The position numbers and the translations under genes were made by a program. Positions 12,073-24,000 of a stretch of DNA of 64,000 bases are shown here, in pieces. Source of the stretch: Allacma fusca (taxonomy: Eukaryota; Arthropoda; Collembola; Symphypleona; Sminthuridae); NCBI GenBank assembly GCA_947179485.1, contig OX359247.1, positions 49,449,131 through 49,513,130 of the forward strand, given 5' to 3'. Each line of letters opens with the position of its first letter. Positions within the stretch are counted from its first letter, which is position 1. Under the pieces are notes generated by a model. The model ran no database searches. It saw nothing but the letters and a program-made list of their open reading frames with translations, and was not told the DNA's origin.

Positions 12073-14159
12073 TCACTGGAAGGGCTTTGCCCAGAAACTG
12101 TGGAGTTGAGGCGGGTAGTGGAGGGGCATACATCGAGGATTCACAAGTTTGGGGAACTCCTGGAAGGCCCGTCTATGAGTCCTACGATCAAGTAATTACA
12201 TAATTATCAAGTTAGGCTAGTTCGATGTCCAGTTGAGCATTTCCTCACTTTTTCATGCGGCACAAAAGTTCATAGTGGAGCATCCCGACCCCACCGGTTT
12301 CCCATGCCACAAAATGGCTTACTTAGCCCATTCTGCTCACATTGCTCAATGTTGCAGGAATAAACCATTCAAAGCCATAAAAACTTTTTCTCTATTTTAA
12401 ATTTAATTTAGGTAATTGGTTTTAGTAAACGGCTGAGAAAGCTTGAAAGGATTGTAGGGTAAGCTTTCCAAGGTTTTTCATGCAACGTTTATGTATTACA
12501 TTTATATCTGATTTTACTTAATTATTTAATGTAATTATTCTTGTTGTCATATCAATTTCAAATAATCATCTATTTGAATGTAATTAACAAACGCTGGGAT
12601 TATTTCCGTGGGAACTGAAGATTCTCTTCACAGGTCATTGCGCTTTTACAGTAGTGTATTTTTCCGTTTAATAGGATAACGGAAATCCAAATTCTGCAAA
12701 GTAGCAATCTACTGTAGCACAAAATTCTCATATGAAGCGCAACCCTATTTTTATCTTTAAGCAGGAATTAATCCCTTATTTTACTATGGTAATAATTGTA
12801 AGTGCATAACAAAGGCAAATTTCTATAAAAAAAACTTGAGCTGAGCAAAAATTGATAACAACAGAAAACATAATAAAAATTGAAAACACCACGGAATTAT
12901 TATTTAGGCCGTATATTTGCACCTGCCAGTAGAGGTTCCCAACATGGCATGGGTAACAGATGTTGTGTATAATTACTAATGATTTACTTTCCTGGAAAGC
13001 TGAATAAAATTAGCTACCTATTCATAAAACCATTTTCAGACATTCGAATAGATTTGTATGTACATATTTTTTGAAAATGTTTTGTTTAGAGATTTCAAAC
13101 AATAGGAAGAAAAGGTTGAGTATTAAAGTTTTAAAACAATGGCAAAAATGTTGAGTATTCAAGTTTTAAAACAATGGCAAAAATGTTGAGTATTCAAGTT
13201 TTAAAACAATGGCAAAAATGTTGAGTATTAAAGTTTTAAAACAATAGCAAAATAATCGCTGTGCATTAAAGTTTTATCCTATCATACTCATATTTTAGAA
13301 TCATAAAAACAAGTCATAATTAATCAAATGAATTCAATACATTTTTGTTTAAACTTTCCTTCGGTCTTGCTAACTTGGTCGTTCGTATGTTATCGACTGT
13401 AAATTCTAATCCCTTTCTGGGTAAATCGGACTCAGCACATGCTAGTGGGTTTAAGCCAAAAACCCTTTATATATGTAATTATACATACATGGATGCATAG
13501 GTAATTACATACGTATGTACATTCAATTTCATTCCCGTTTTTAATTTTATTGTTAGTTGAACTATCTACATCTACGATTCCCATTTCCCCACGGGGGTAT
13601 TTATGCACATATACAAAGCGTCATAAGCTTACTGATTTTGAATTTTGAACTTTATGACCTCAAGTTATATAGCCCACTGGACGAGCGTACTTGAGCCACT
13701 TGGCGTTTGTAGAAATTACTATGAATGATGCATGTATTTATGTATGTATCCCCTATGAACTTTTTATGACCTAATAAAGTGCGAAGACTCACGTGCTGAA
13801 TCGGTGACAGTGGTAGTTGCGGTACGGCCCGTAGATATGAGGTGTTAAGTAGCCCTTTTCAAACCAGAATCCCGACCGCTTGCTCAACATTCTGTCCAGT
13901 GAGATCTTCTCAAAGGGCGAGCGGGGACATTCGCACGTGTACTACTTGCCAGGGCAATCAATCAAGAGTCAGTGACAATTGACAATGGGGCATGACGGAT
14001 TTATAGTAGTATCATTAAGGTACTTACGGGGCCGATGGTGAAGTCCCGATGTGTTACACTCGGCTGAAATGCACCCATCTGTGGGTACTGACCAGACCAC
14101 ACTGGGTCCATCACCCGACCGTCAATCGTATTGACCTGGACTTCGTTATACTTCCCCAT
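12073..14159 (-). CDS. Unrecognised 129-residue protein, three short exons
   Basis: Exons on the minus strand are 14159-14028 (44 codons from ATG), 13941-13793 and 12181-12073 (TGA). Both introns are GT-AG (86 and 1,611 nt) and the phases join exactly (0, then AC|G). The start has a good context (acaaATGG), both donors are strong (GTAAGT, GTGAGT) and an AATAAA follows the stop by 50 bases. The protein begins MGKYNEVQVNTIDG, has a Cys-containing stretch YTCECPRSP (residues 45-53), an aromatic-rich middle (GFWFEKGYLTPHIYGPYRNY) and ends FWAKPFQ. I see no signal peptide, membrane helix or catalytic motif, so it is probably intracellular. I do not recognise the family. The Tyr/Phe/Pro/Arg-rich make-up recalls small ciliary or sperm microtubule-associated proteins, but that is only an impression. 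It is divergent from the CUB gene, whose start codon is 870 bp away. Confidence 0.75.
13115..13250. repeat. Tandem repeat, 35-bp unit, about 3.9 copies
   Basis: Units start at 13115, 13150, 13185 and 13220 with gttgagtatt, and each continues through a ttttaaaacaatggcaaaaat-type segment. Copies differ at only a few bases (tattc/tatta, atggc/atagc). The array lies in the second intron of the 129-aa gene. Confidence 0.92.
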
Positions 14160-14660
14160 TTGTTACACCGCCAACGCCAACTCGGCTTTCGAACAAAAAA
14201 TTGCTTTTTCAACTAAGTCGCGAATCAACCACGTCCTTCATCCAACTTACCCAAAAGATATTACTGGCATTAATCTTCCTCCAGAGTCTTGGGACAATTG
14301 GGTAATGTGAAAAGTAGGATGGTGAAAGGCGGGCAGGAGGGAAACGCACGGGAAGAACAGGAGAGAGTTATAATTTTATTATTTATATTACTGGAGGGGA
14401 AAAGGGAAAGGAAAGTTGACTAGGAAAAAAGATGGGCTCAATACGGAATGGAAATGGAACTAATAATGGAAAGAAGCGGAAGATGACAAATGAAATAAAT
14501 TGGGTGATAAAAAATGAGGACAACAAAAGTTTGCGTGGGAAACCGCGGCAACGGACCCTTGTTGGCACAATTGATGAGACACAGACACACATTTACATTT
14601 CACATGAACATCTCGGATGATGTGGTGGCGAAAACTCGGGAACTCTCATCCCTCGAATCG

Positions 14661-14730
<70 letters not shown>

Positions 14731-15028
14731 CACTACACTAGGCCACATATCCACACATTTATTGATTTTCCCAGTCAAGGAACGCGAAGAGTCATGCGAG
14801 TTTCCGTCGCCTTCATAACTTCACCTTCACCACCAAAATTCCCAACAGGGCCATCCACATAAAGCATATAGCATGAAGCATTTATTTCTTTCCTAGCTAT
14901 GGGGCCTTTAACACTGGCATTTCAAAATCCCGTCTTTCCTTCAATCAGCTCCATTTTATCTCCCTCAAAGCAAAATTCTTCTGACGAATTACATTATATT
15001 CATTGACATTTTGCAGGATGACCTGACG
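14160..15028. promoter_or_regulatory. Divergent intergenic region between the 129-aa gene (-) and the multi-CUB gene (+)
   Basis: This 0.87 kb separates two divergent start codons and must hold the 5' UTR and promoter of at least the minus-strand gene. A ttttgcag acceptor at 15009-15016, just before the CUB gene's ATG, suggests that gene has a further 5' non-coding exon upstream. The region carries the compound microsatellite at 14664-14732. No clear TATA box or initiator pair could be assigned. Confidence 0.4.
14664..14732. repeat. Compound microsatellite (CT)n(AC)n
   Basis: About 22 CT units (14664-14708) run directly into about 12 AC units (14709-14732). Confidence 0.97.
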
Positions 15029-18000
15029 ATGACACGAAGGGACCGGATGGGATGGCTCCCTCGTACTTTTCTATCCTTCTTGGCTCTTCTGGCGTTGAGC
15101 TTGACGTTGATGGGGACGGAAGCCGGGGCTGAGGTCCCCTGGACTCCTATCTATGTGGACACGACGAGTGAGTCCTCGCTATCTTTTCATTCTGCCCTTT
15201 AAACGATTTTCCTCCACCAGTTCTCACGTCCTTCCTAAAACAAATGTGGTCTACCATCTCTCCAGCTTCTCATGTCTACTATTGAGAATCCAGTCGGGTT
15301 TTGCTGTTGTTGGACTCCATGCCAGCAACTCGGCTGGAGATATAGGGAGCTTTGACATTTCTGGCACGAGCTGCACTTTGTGTTGATCCCAGAGCGTGGC
15401 ATTTGTCAAGAGAATTTCGACAGATTTTCCACAGACGTCTGCAACTCGTGCCAGTACGAGTGTTTCCGTCTCAGGAGTTTTCTTAGGTTGATTCGAAACT
15501 GAAAGAAATTCCCATTCCCTCCTCACCTTCTCCCTTCCTTGATACTTAAGCTTGGGCTGTCATTGGGGAGTGAACGAGTGAAGGAAACTCGAACACATGT
15601 AGGGAGAGGAGATATAGTTATAGAAACTTCTGCGTATTCCCTTCTCTCTCCTCTCTCTCTCTCTCTCTCTCTTTCTCTCCACTTGTATTATGAGGAATTG
15701 ATGCGAAAGTGGTAGTGAGAATCAATCCGCAATCGAATGGGAAATAGAAAAATGAGGAGAGCTCTGCTGATGGAAGAATGGTAGGGTTGGGATGAGCATG
15801 ATTCGAGTGAGCTATAGTTTCCTCTCTCCTTCGTATAACACTACAAAATGGGTAGTACATATGAGGGGCTTGGAGTCATCTCTCTCTTTATGTTTGTGTA
15901 GATCGTCTGGACCTGTGGACGTTGAACTCGACGGGCTGCGAATGCCCAGACCGGATGTCCTTCAAGTGCGCTTGCTGTGTGAAACCCGGAGGCTGCCTCT
16001 GTTCAAAGAATACAAATAAGTGTGCTCAGTGTGGCCTGGAGGACGTCTGTCAGCGCTGTAAGTTCCTACCCCATGATCCGCTCTCTAACCCCACTCTACT
16101 CTCGTTCTATGCATACATAGATAGATAGTACTCCGGCATTAAATTGGAGATGCTGGACGAGTTTTTTGTTCAGGACATATACGACATGATATAATATGCA
16201 AAGCCCAGGAACCGAGCCTTCCTCACGACTCAAATGAGAAAAGTTGTGCGTGGAAATAGTACAGGTGTGTGCTCTCTTATACAACTGTCATCTTGAGTTA
16301 TTTCTCCAACTTTTCCCTACTTCCTTCCCCCACTCTTCTCAAGGAGCTAGTTAGCCTTAATCTAGATTATCACCGTCATTACGTATTCCTCATTTTAGCC
16401 CTTAAAGTATAATCTTACGACGGTAAGTAAGGAGCTGAGATAACGATTACTATTCCAGCTCCTATCATTATCTTTACGCCTTGCTTTCTTCGGACTGCCC
16501 TGTACATACCCTGTGCTTATTTGTGTCTCCGCCCGCTCCTTTCCTTCGCACTTACACTTTCAAAGTAATTATAGAGTCTGGGAAAGAGAAAAATAAGTAG
16601 GTAATGAACTTGATCTTCCCTTCCCTCCCTTTGTTACTGGCACAAAAAGATGGAACAAACAAAAGAAATGCAAATATATGGCATTCGCGTTGGCTCTCTT
16701 ACAAAAGAGTATCTTCATAGTTTATACCCCTGGAGCTTGTAAGAAACAGCTTGACCCGTTCACCTGTTGGAGCCGCCTGTCCGTATAGTTATTTGATTTT
16801 GGACAGAAATCTAAAATAAGTTTTTTCACATAGTTTGTAATGTGAGCATTTCATCTCGGACTGTGGCAATTAAGTCGGGCTTGTCGTGGATTCATCTCCA
16901 GTCACCTGCACTCGAAGGGCCAGCATCTTGTTGGTGGCGGTTACAGAGCGCTCCAGGACAGCGAATTGAAGTGCAGATTCATCGTCTTCTGGCCATCGGA
17001 ACTTTCGACAATACGACACAAAAGTAAGTTCTTCCTTTGAGTAAAAACTCTTCGTTTGTAAAATCCTTGACTTGTGTTTTTCGGAGTAAAGGGGAGAGGA
17101 AAAAAAGAGCTAGCAAATTCATCAATGAATTTCATTAAAGGATTTCTTTCTCCCTACAAATGAAAATCGTACGAGTTGCTGCATTTCAAGGTCGCACGGG
17201 TGGTCCATATTGTGATGACAGCTAATCTAGATTTTTGAGTGCACTCCTTTCGAATCCAATAGAAAAAACTGCGGGTGAACTCATCAAGTGACGACTATAG
17301 AACCAAGAGTATGCTTCGTCTGCCGGTACCCGGCAGATTCAGAGAGATAGCATAGATAAGGCTGAGTGAAGAGATGAGACTGAGAGGGGCTCAGATGGTA
17401 TGACGGTTGACGAGGGAAGGGTGACAGTGAAATGCATCTGTGAGTCTTGAGAGTGTCCGAATGTAAAGCCGGGATTTGTGGTCAGGTTTAGGATCCCAGA
17501 GTCCCTCCTTGATTCCTCTTTCACGTCTCGTTAATTTGTAACTGAGCCAGCAAAAGATTTTCACTGCCATTGCTAAGTTAAGGACCGTTTCGGAACATGA
17601 ATGTGCAATTAAGGTCACTGCAGAAAGGAGGAAGCCATGATTTATTTGACAGCCCGAAGCACTTTGCTCCGCAGTCTTTTCATCGAGTGGGATGGAACGA
17701 AATGGAGGGAAGGAGAAAGTGCTTCCAAGTCTCGTCTCTTCTGCCAGTTGAGTGAGCTGGAGGCTGTAGAGACCTACAAAACTGGGGAGGGAAAAGCATG
17801 AGAGGGCTCCATTACTCATCAGCTCGGGGATTACGGCAAATGCCTCGTATTGCTATCTTAATGCTTGTAATGGGATGGAAAGACTTCGTGACACTACATC
17901 TGACCCGTGCCCACAAACCTGCTTTCACCACCTTCCCTCGTAATTTCCTCCTCAACGAAGGGGTCAATCAATGACTCACCATGATCCAAGGAACTAACGA

Positions 18001-21000
18001 GTCAGTGAGTGTCTCACGCCTATCTCCCATTTGTTTCAAGGTGTTCATCGAAATTAGGGACAAGGCTATAACCACCAAGATCACCTCAGCCCACGCTGAT
18101 ATGCCCACACATCCCTTACAGATCACAAGTCACAATTTGAAACGCTAGTGAAAGTCATTGCCACATTTGCATTAAAACTTATCTCAACCACTTTCAGAAA
18201 TGATTGGCATGAAAAATATAGGGATTTGGGAATTGAGTTTGTCCTACGTACACGCATTTTGGGAGAATGTTAATTGTAGAGCCTACTAACGCATTTATAA
18301 GGTTTGGAGCTTGAAACGCTTGAAGCCAGTCTTCACATGTAAAACTTGGCAGGAAAGAACTTTGAAATTCATGGGACTTGGGAAAGGATGTACATACATT
18401 GCTCACAATGTAATCATTTGGTTTCATAATGTAATTATAAATAGCTAATTATTAATTATATTTTTCTTATTAAGGTGTACGGGAGGTCTCCTCCAGTTTT
18501 CCGAAGGAGATAACGGAATCAGCGTCTCCTCTCAGGCAATTCAGCTCTGTGCTGCAAACAGTCGTTTCTCTCCACCCGTTGTCCTCTTCGGAGACCAAGG
18601 AGTTGCCACTCTCATGCTCAGGTAACATAAATAAAGTCACCCTAGCCCTGCGTCCCTCGAGCATCTACAGTAGTATTTCCTCCCGTCAGTCGGAGTGACG
18701 GGGTTTTGTGTGAGCTATTGACCAGTATTTTTCTCGATCAAGGGTGGACACGAAGACGAGTCGATCGCAGGTGGCTGCCTATGTTAGCTTCTCTTCAGCG
18801 GACGACCCTCAAGTGGGAGATCCGTCAACAGGAGGACGACTCCGATCTCATTCAGGTTATTTAATGTAACATTATTATATCCCAATAGCTCCTACGAGAC
18901 CTGTCCTAAACTGTATGCCTTATCTGTGCTCGGCAAGGGGAATAGAAAATTGATATTCACATACATACTGGAACTGTGGGTACCTGTTACCCAAACCCCT
19001 GTAACTGCATTCGTTCATCTGATTAAAAATTTACGGTACTTTTCCAGTCTTGAGATTCAAACTGATACCCGTCCTAGGAATGGGGACCGTACTGATTTTT
19101 AATATAACTTTCACATATGAGTCAAAATTATCCATGTGTATGTTGTTTCCGGGGTCTGTTCCTGCAATTAATAAAAATAATTTTTGAAACAACAGGTACC
19201 CGGGTAAAAATCATTGCGAAAGATTACACGTACAGACATGTACGGATTATGCCAATCATATTGCATGTGCCCAGTAACTCGAGTGTTACATGCAATTACC
19301 CGTGTCGAGCAATGTACCGCATGAAGGTTTAGATGGACGCTATTTGCAATAGATTAAAACAAAATATCATAAAACTATCTGAATATTATACAATTTAGTG
19401 TGCGATTGGTCATACGAGTCCTGCTGGTCCCATGAGTGTGTTCTTGCATCGCCTGGCTACCCCGGATTGTTTCCTCCGAATCGGAGGTGCCGCTATTTCA
19501 TCTCGACAAATTCCACCAAGGCCAGGATACGTCTCCATTTCCAGTCCATCAGTCTTCCGCAAACTCCGTAAGTCATTCTTTTCTTTGGCAAGGTCACCCT
19601 ATCATCTATATATGGGAAAATTATCCCGTGGTTCCTATCAATGTGTAAGCATATGTGAGCAACTACAAAAGTAATTAGTAAGTCTGTCCCCAGTCTACAG
19701 TGATATGTAGCAGGAACGACAGAGAAAGGGACTTCATTTGGTCAAGATAAAGATCGTTGTACTAAACAGATATAATATGAGGTAGTTGTGGTACGGAACG
19801 ACTACAAATGTGCAGAGTCGGAGAGATGACTGCAAGTACCGAAAGGGGCCGAACTTTATTTAACAAAGGCACGTTTTGTCCTCAGGATGTGCGGCAGTCA
19901 TCATATTTCGATTTGGAGAAGGAATTTCACTTCCACATCCGCACTTGGTCGTCCCCTCAAGACGATATGTCATGGTTCTGAGGAAACCATCGAACTAGAC
20001 GGAGGACAAGTGCTGGTTGAATTTAGATCGGGTAACACTCTAGCTCCATACATTCACAACGGCTTTCGGGCGACCGTCGAGTTCATGGGAGGATTGCAAC
20101 GCGAGCCAGTAATTCCATCCACACTCGCCCCTCCCCTCCACCTTTTCCCAGTCAACGTTACCACCTCACTCCTCACAAATGAGGGCGATAGTATGGGGGA
20201 GCCCTTGGGCTACCCCAGGGCCTCCTACGGTAAGGCTCTCATGTCATCTCCCTTGTCAAGCACAATTGACATAAGGTGGGTTCTCACGGAATTATTGATT
20301 TGTATAGAGGTGGGCAACCTGGACTCCATCAGCTGTGGACACGTTTTCAACGGAGACACGACACGTGGAAATGTTTTCCGATTACTCATTCCGCGAGGCC
20401 TCACGCCTTCCGGCAGAGCGGGATCGCTTGGTCTTCGAGCATTTGGACCGTTCGATCCGGAGCCCAAGCACGTGTCTCCCACCTTTTCCAGATGCCAACT
20501 GGAATTCCGTGGGAAATCCGCGGACGTCGTCCAACTCGCTGTTTTTAACTACAGACTGAGGTATCCTTCTATAGTCTTCTCTTTTTTTTTTAACTTTCCT
20601 CAAAAATTTGCTATTGCTCCCGTTTTTGCCTTTCAGAGGCTCAAATTGCTCGACTGTGATCCAAGTGTATGACATGGAGGAAGATCCCGCCAACTACACG
20701 GACAGACTTCTGGGTAAGCTTTGTGGTCCTTCGGGAAACGAGGTTAAAAGGTTCACTTCTTCCCACAGCAAGATGGCTCTAGTTGCTTTGGTCTTCCCGC
20801 AACTTGATGAAGTTGGTACGGAATTCCTCGAAGGAGCTTTTCGATTCCACGATGGTCAGTTATTTTCCGCTCTTTACTGTCATTGTAGTTAAACTGGCAT
20901 AAGTGCATTTACATATATAGTATTGATAGAACCACAATATCATTCTTGAATCACAACTTTTATATATCCTGCTGTAAAGTATCCACGTTGTTTGGAAACG

Positions 21001-24000
21001 GAATCTTTGAAGTTTCATGAATAACCTTTCGAAATTCGCTCCAATGATAGGTTTCATAGAAACTGAAAATATATTTTATTACCCTATTTCCAGAGTATCC
21101 CTATAGTTTCTCTAGTGATCCTTAGTCCTGACAAGTTCATAGGTGCTTCCAATTTTGATGTATACATATGTAGAGTATATGTATGTTTGAATAGACTTAA
21201 TTGCGCGATTTTAACGCGATAAGTTTCGCTGAGCACTGAGGTGACTGAGCTTTGACGTTCAATTAGAGGGGTAATAAAATTACGAGGCTCACAACCAGTG
21301 TGGAAAGCAGAAGCAGTTATAGGAGCATGATGGTGACAGTTTAACCTTTCATCATAAATTGATCATAATGAAATAAATTATGATCACCCATTAGTTCGTA
21401 ATTACCTCTCTTCTATCTTGCCAAAAAGCGCTACCCGTCTCCTCACTAAAAATGACATTTCCTTTTTCACTCTTAAGCTTTGTCATTTTTGCAAAGTGGG
21501 TCGAGCACTTCAGCCCACTCCGCGGGATCTAATTAATTCCATTAGATCTTCCTTCCCATGTCTGTAACTGGGGAATCCCTATGTGCCTCAGCCTGGCTCT
21601 AAGAGTATTAGTCTTTTTGTCCTACTCAGTTTCTTTTAGTAGGAAGAGTGAGAGACCAACTTTTTTCTGGGCATCTGCAATGTCTACCACGACCCTGGAA
21701 ATCCATACTGAATTATCCGTCGTAACTTTCAAAACCCATATTACATTATCCGTCTCCAACAAACAACAAACTGAAGGGCCTAGTGATAGGATGGTCCATT
21801 GGGGCAGAATAAGGGAATTCCTTATTCCCCCCGGGGTCTCTCCCAAAGAAAACAGAAACAAAACCTCACTGTCCGAAATGCTTAAACCACAAGGAAAGAT
21901 AACCTGTCCATGTGAAATGTATTAAATTTAGCATGTAATGAAAACATGTAGGAACAAGACAGAGACTCATTTATATATTCGAATAATATTTGTCTTGTCT
22001 TGTCTTGTCTTGGGGACGGATAACCCAGTAAGGGTTTTGAAAGCGAGGGACAGATATTACCAGAGCAAACCATTTTGCAGTTTGTTCAATGCTCCTCAAA
22101 TGTAAACCTGATTTGTCATCTTTACGGACGTGCTGAAACTGGGGGCTCGGTCCTGTCCCAGATGATGTTGTTTCGGCATGCTCGTGTGTGCAAAGTGAGA
22201 AGAGAGAGGTGAGTGTCTGGGATAATTTATATGAATTGGCCTCTTGCTCTCCCAGCGAGGATTTGGCAGAAGAGCTGCTCTTCCATTTCCCAGATTGGTT
22301 TTGTTCTGCACACTTGTGCTTGGCTCAACCTCAACCCTTTGTGCTCACTCTTTGTACTTGTCATTGAGCGTATTTATTCTAAGCACGGGCCTCAGCTTAC
22401 TCTTTTCGCCTCGCATTTTGGACACTAGCTTCGCCCATTTCGCCTTTTTCCTCTCCATTCTCGCAGTCGCCCAAATATTTCATTTCCAGCCTCCCCGCCT
22501 TTCACAAGAGCTCAGTCTGTGCCTTTTGACGCAATTTCACGGAGTCGCAGCTACACTCAATTTCGTTAAATGAACGAAGTTTCTTAAAAGCAGCGTAAAT
22601 CAAGTCCCAGCCGTTGCCTCTTGCGATTCCACATCTTTTTAAATCAATCAGGATGTGAGGATTCGGAGGATGCGGAGGAGCGCTCCCCGCACTCAATGGG
22701 AGTTCGGTCTCATAAACATCGCTGGATGGGGGGAAAAAGGCGAGGTGCGTCGAACAACAACCCACTTGCTCCTGGCAATATCATCAAATCATCCTCCGAA
22801 GAGAGAGAGAGAGAGTAAATAATATTAGTTGGGAAATTGTCCTATAGGAAATAATAACTGGAGAAAGGGATAATTATATAGGATTTTATAAGTATAGCAC
22901 AACCTCACTTCCAGCCCAGCTGTCCCCTCCAAAAACGCCCATTACCATTTTGTATGCTCGTCGTATCTTAGCTACCAATTTGACAAGTTTCAAATCGAGT
23001 CCGGTTTTGCTCAAGTTGGATTTGTACATTTTCTAATTGGGTCGCCCGTGTCAGTTCGTTCAAGGATGGGGAAACAAACGGGGAATACCAAAGTGGAATG
23101 GGCTTACATTCCTTGGGGTACATACATACTTATATGACAGATTTTGAGGAGCGGGCTCTGCCGGTGAGGCTCAAGTAAAATAATTATCCGAGTTCTGTTC
23201 ATTACGTTCATATTCATTCCTGAGCCGCATGTCGTGTCAATGTCACAAAAGTCACAATGTGAGTCATTCTTCTCATTCAGCACTCAAATTTTTCAGTGAA
23301 GTGAATCCAGGTAAAGGTTGGGTGAATCTAAGCACTAATGGTTCGATTTGGATCTTAAATTTGACATTTAAAAATGCGACCTTGCCAGTCCGCATTTAGT
23401 GTGTCCACATTTCGACACATTACAGTATATCCAACGTCCATGCGTTTTATTCCAGGTGAAAATAAATTTAATTCTGAGCTGGGATCTCGTACGTGCTAAA
23501 CTCGAACTCTAATTTAATTGAATTCCTCTTGATAATTTCCCGTTTACAGTAGAGGTATTCAAATATTCCTCCTTCGGGTAGTGACTATTGAATAAATTTT
23601 GGGATTTGTGCCCCATTTAAGTAACGAACACGCGTTTCTGGTCCACAGGGTAGATACCCTCAGCCTGAATTCCTAAATCAACGCTCAGATCTCACTTTAT
23701 GAATTTGGAGCTAAAAGATAAAACATGAGTAATGTTATAAGACTATGGTTGTGAGCCTCACGTATTGACAGTAGGGAATACTGATACCCGTAGGAAATTA
23801 AGGCATTTCACTCATCTGTACAATTTGTTTGTCAATCCCTCTTTGTCAGCTTTTAGCTTACTAGGGCAGAACCATTTACTCTAGAGGACACACTGCCGCT
23901 GAAGGAAAATTGTACAGTGAGCTGTGTTCGTGTGTAAATCAAAAGCTTTTGGGTGGTTAATGTTTCTTGATTTATTTGCAGAGTCAGTGGAGGGAACGGT

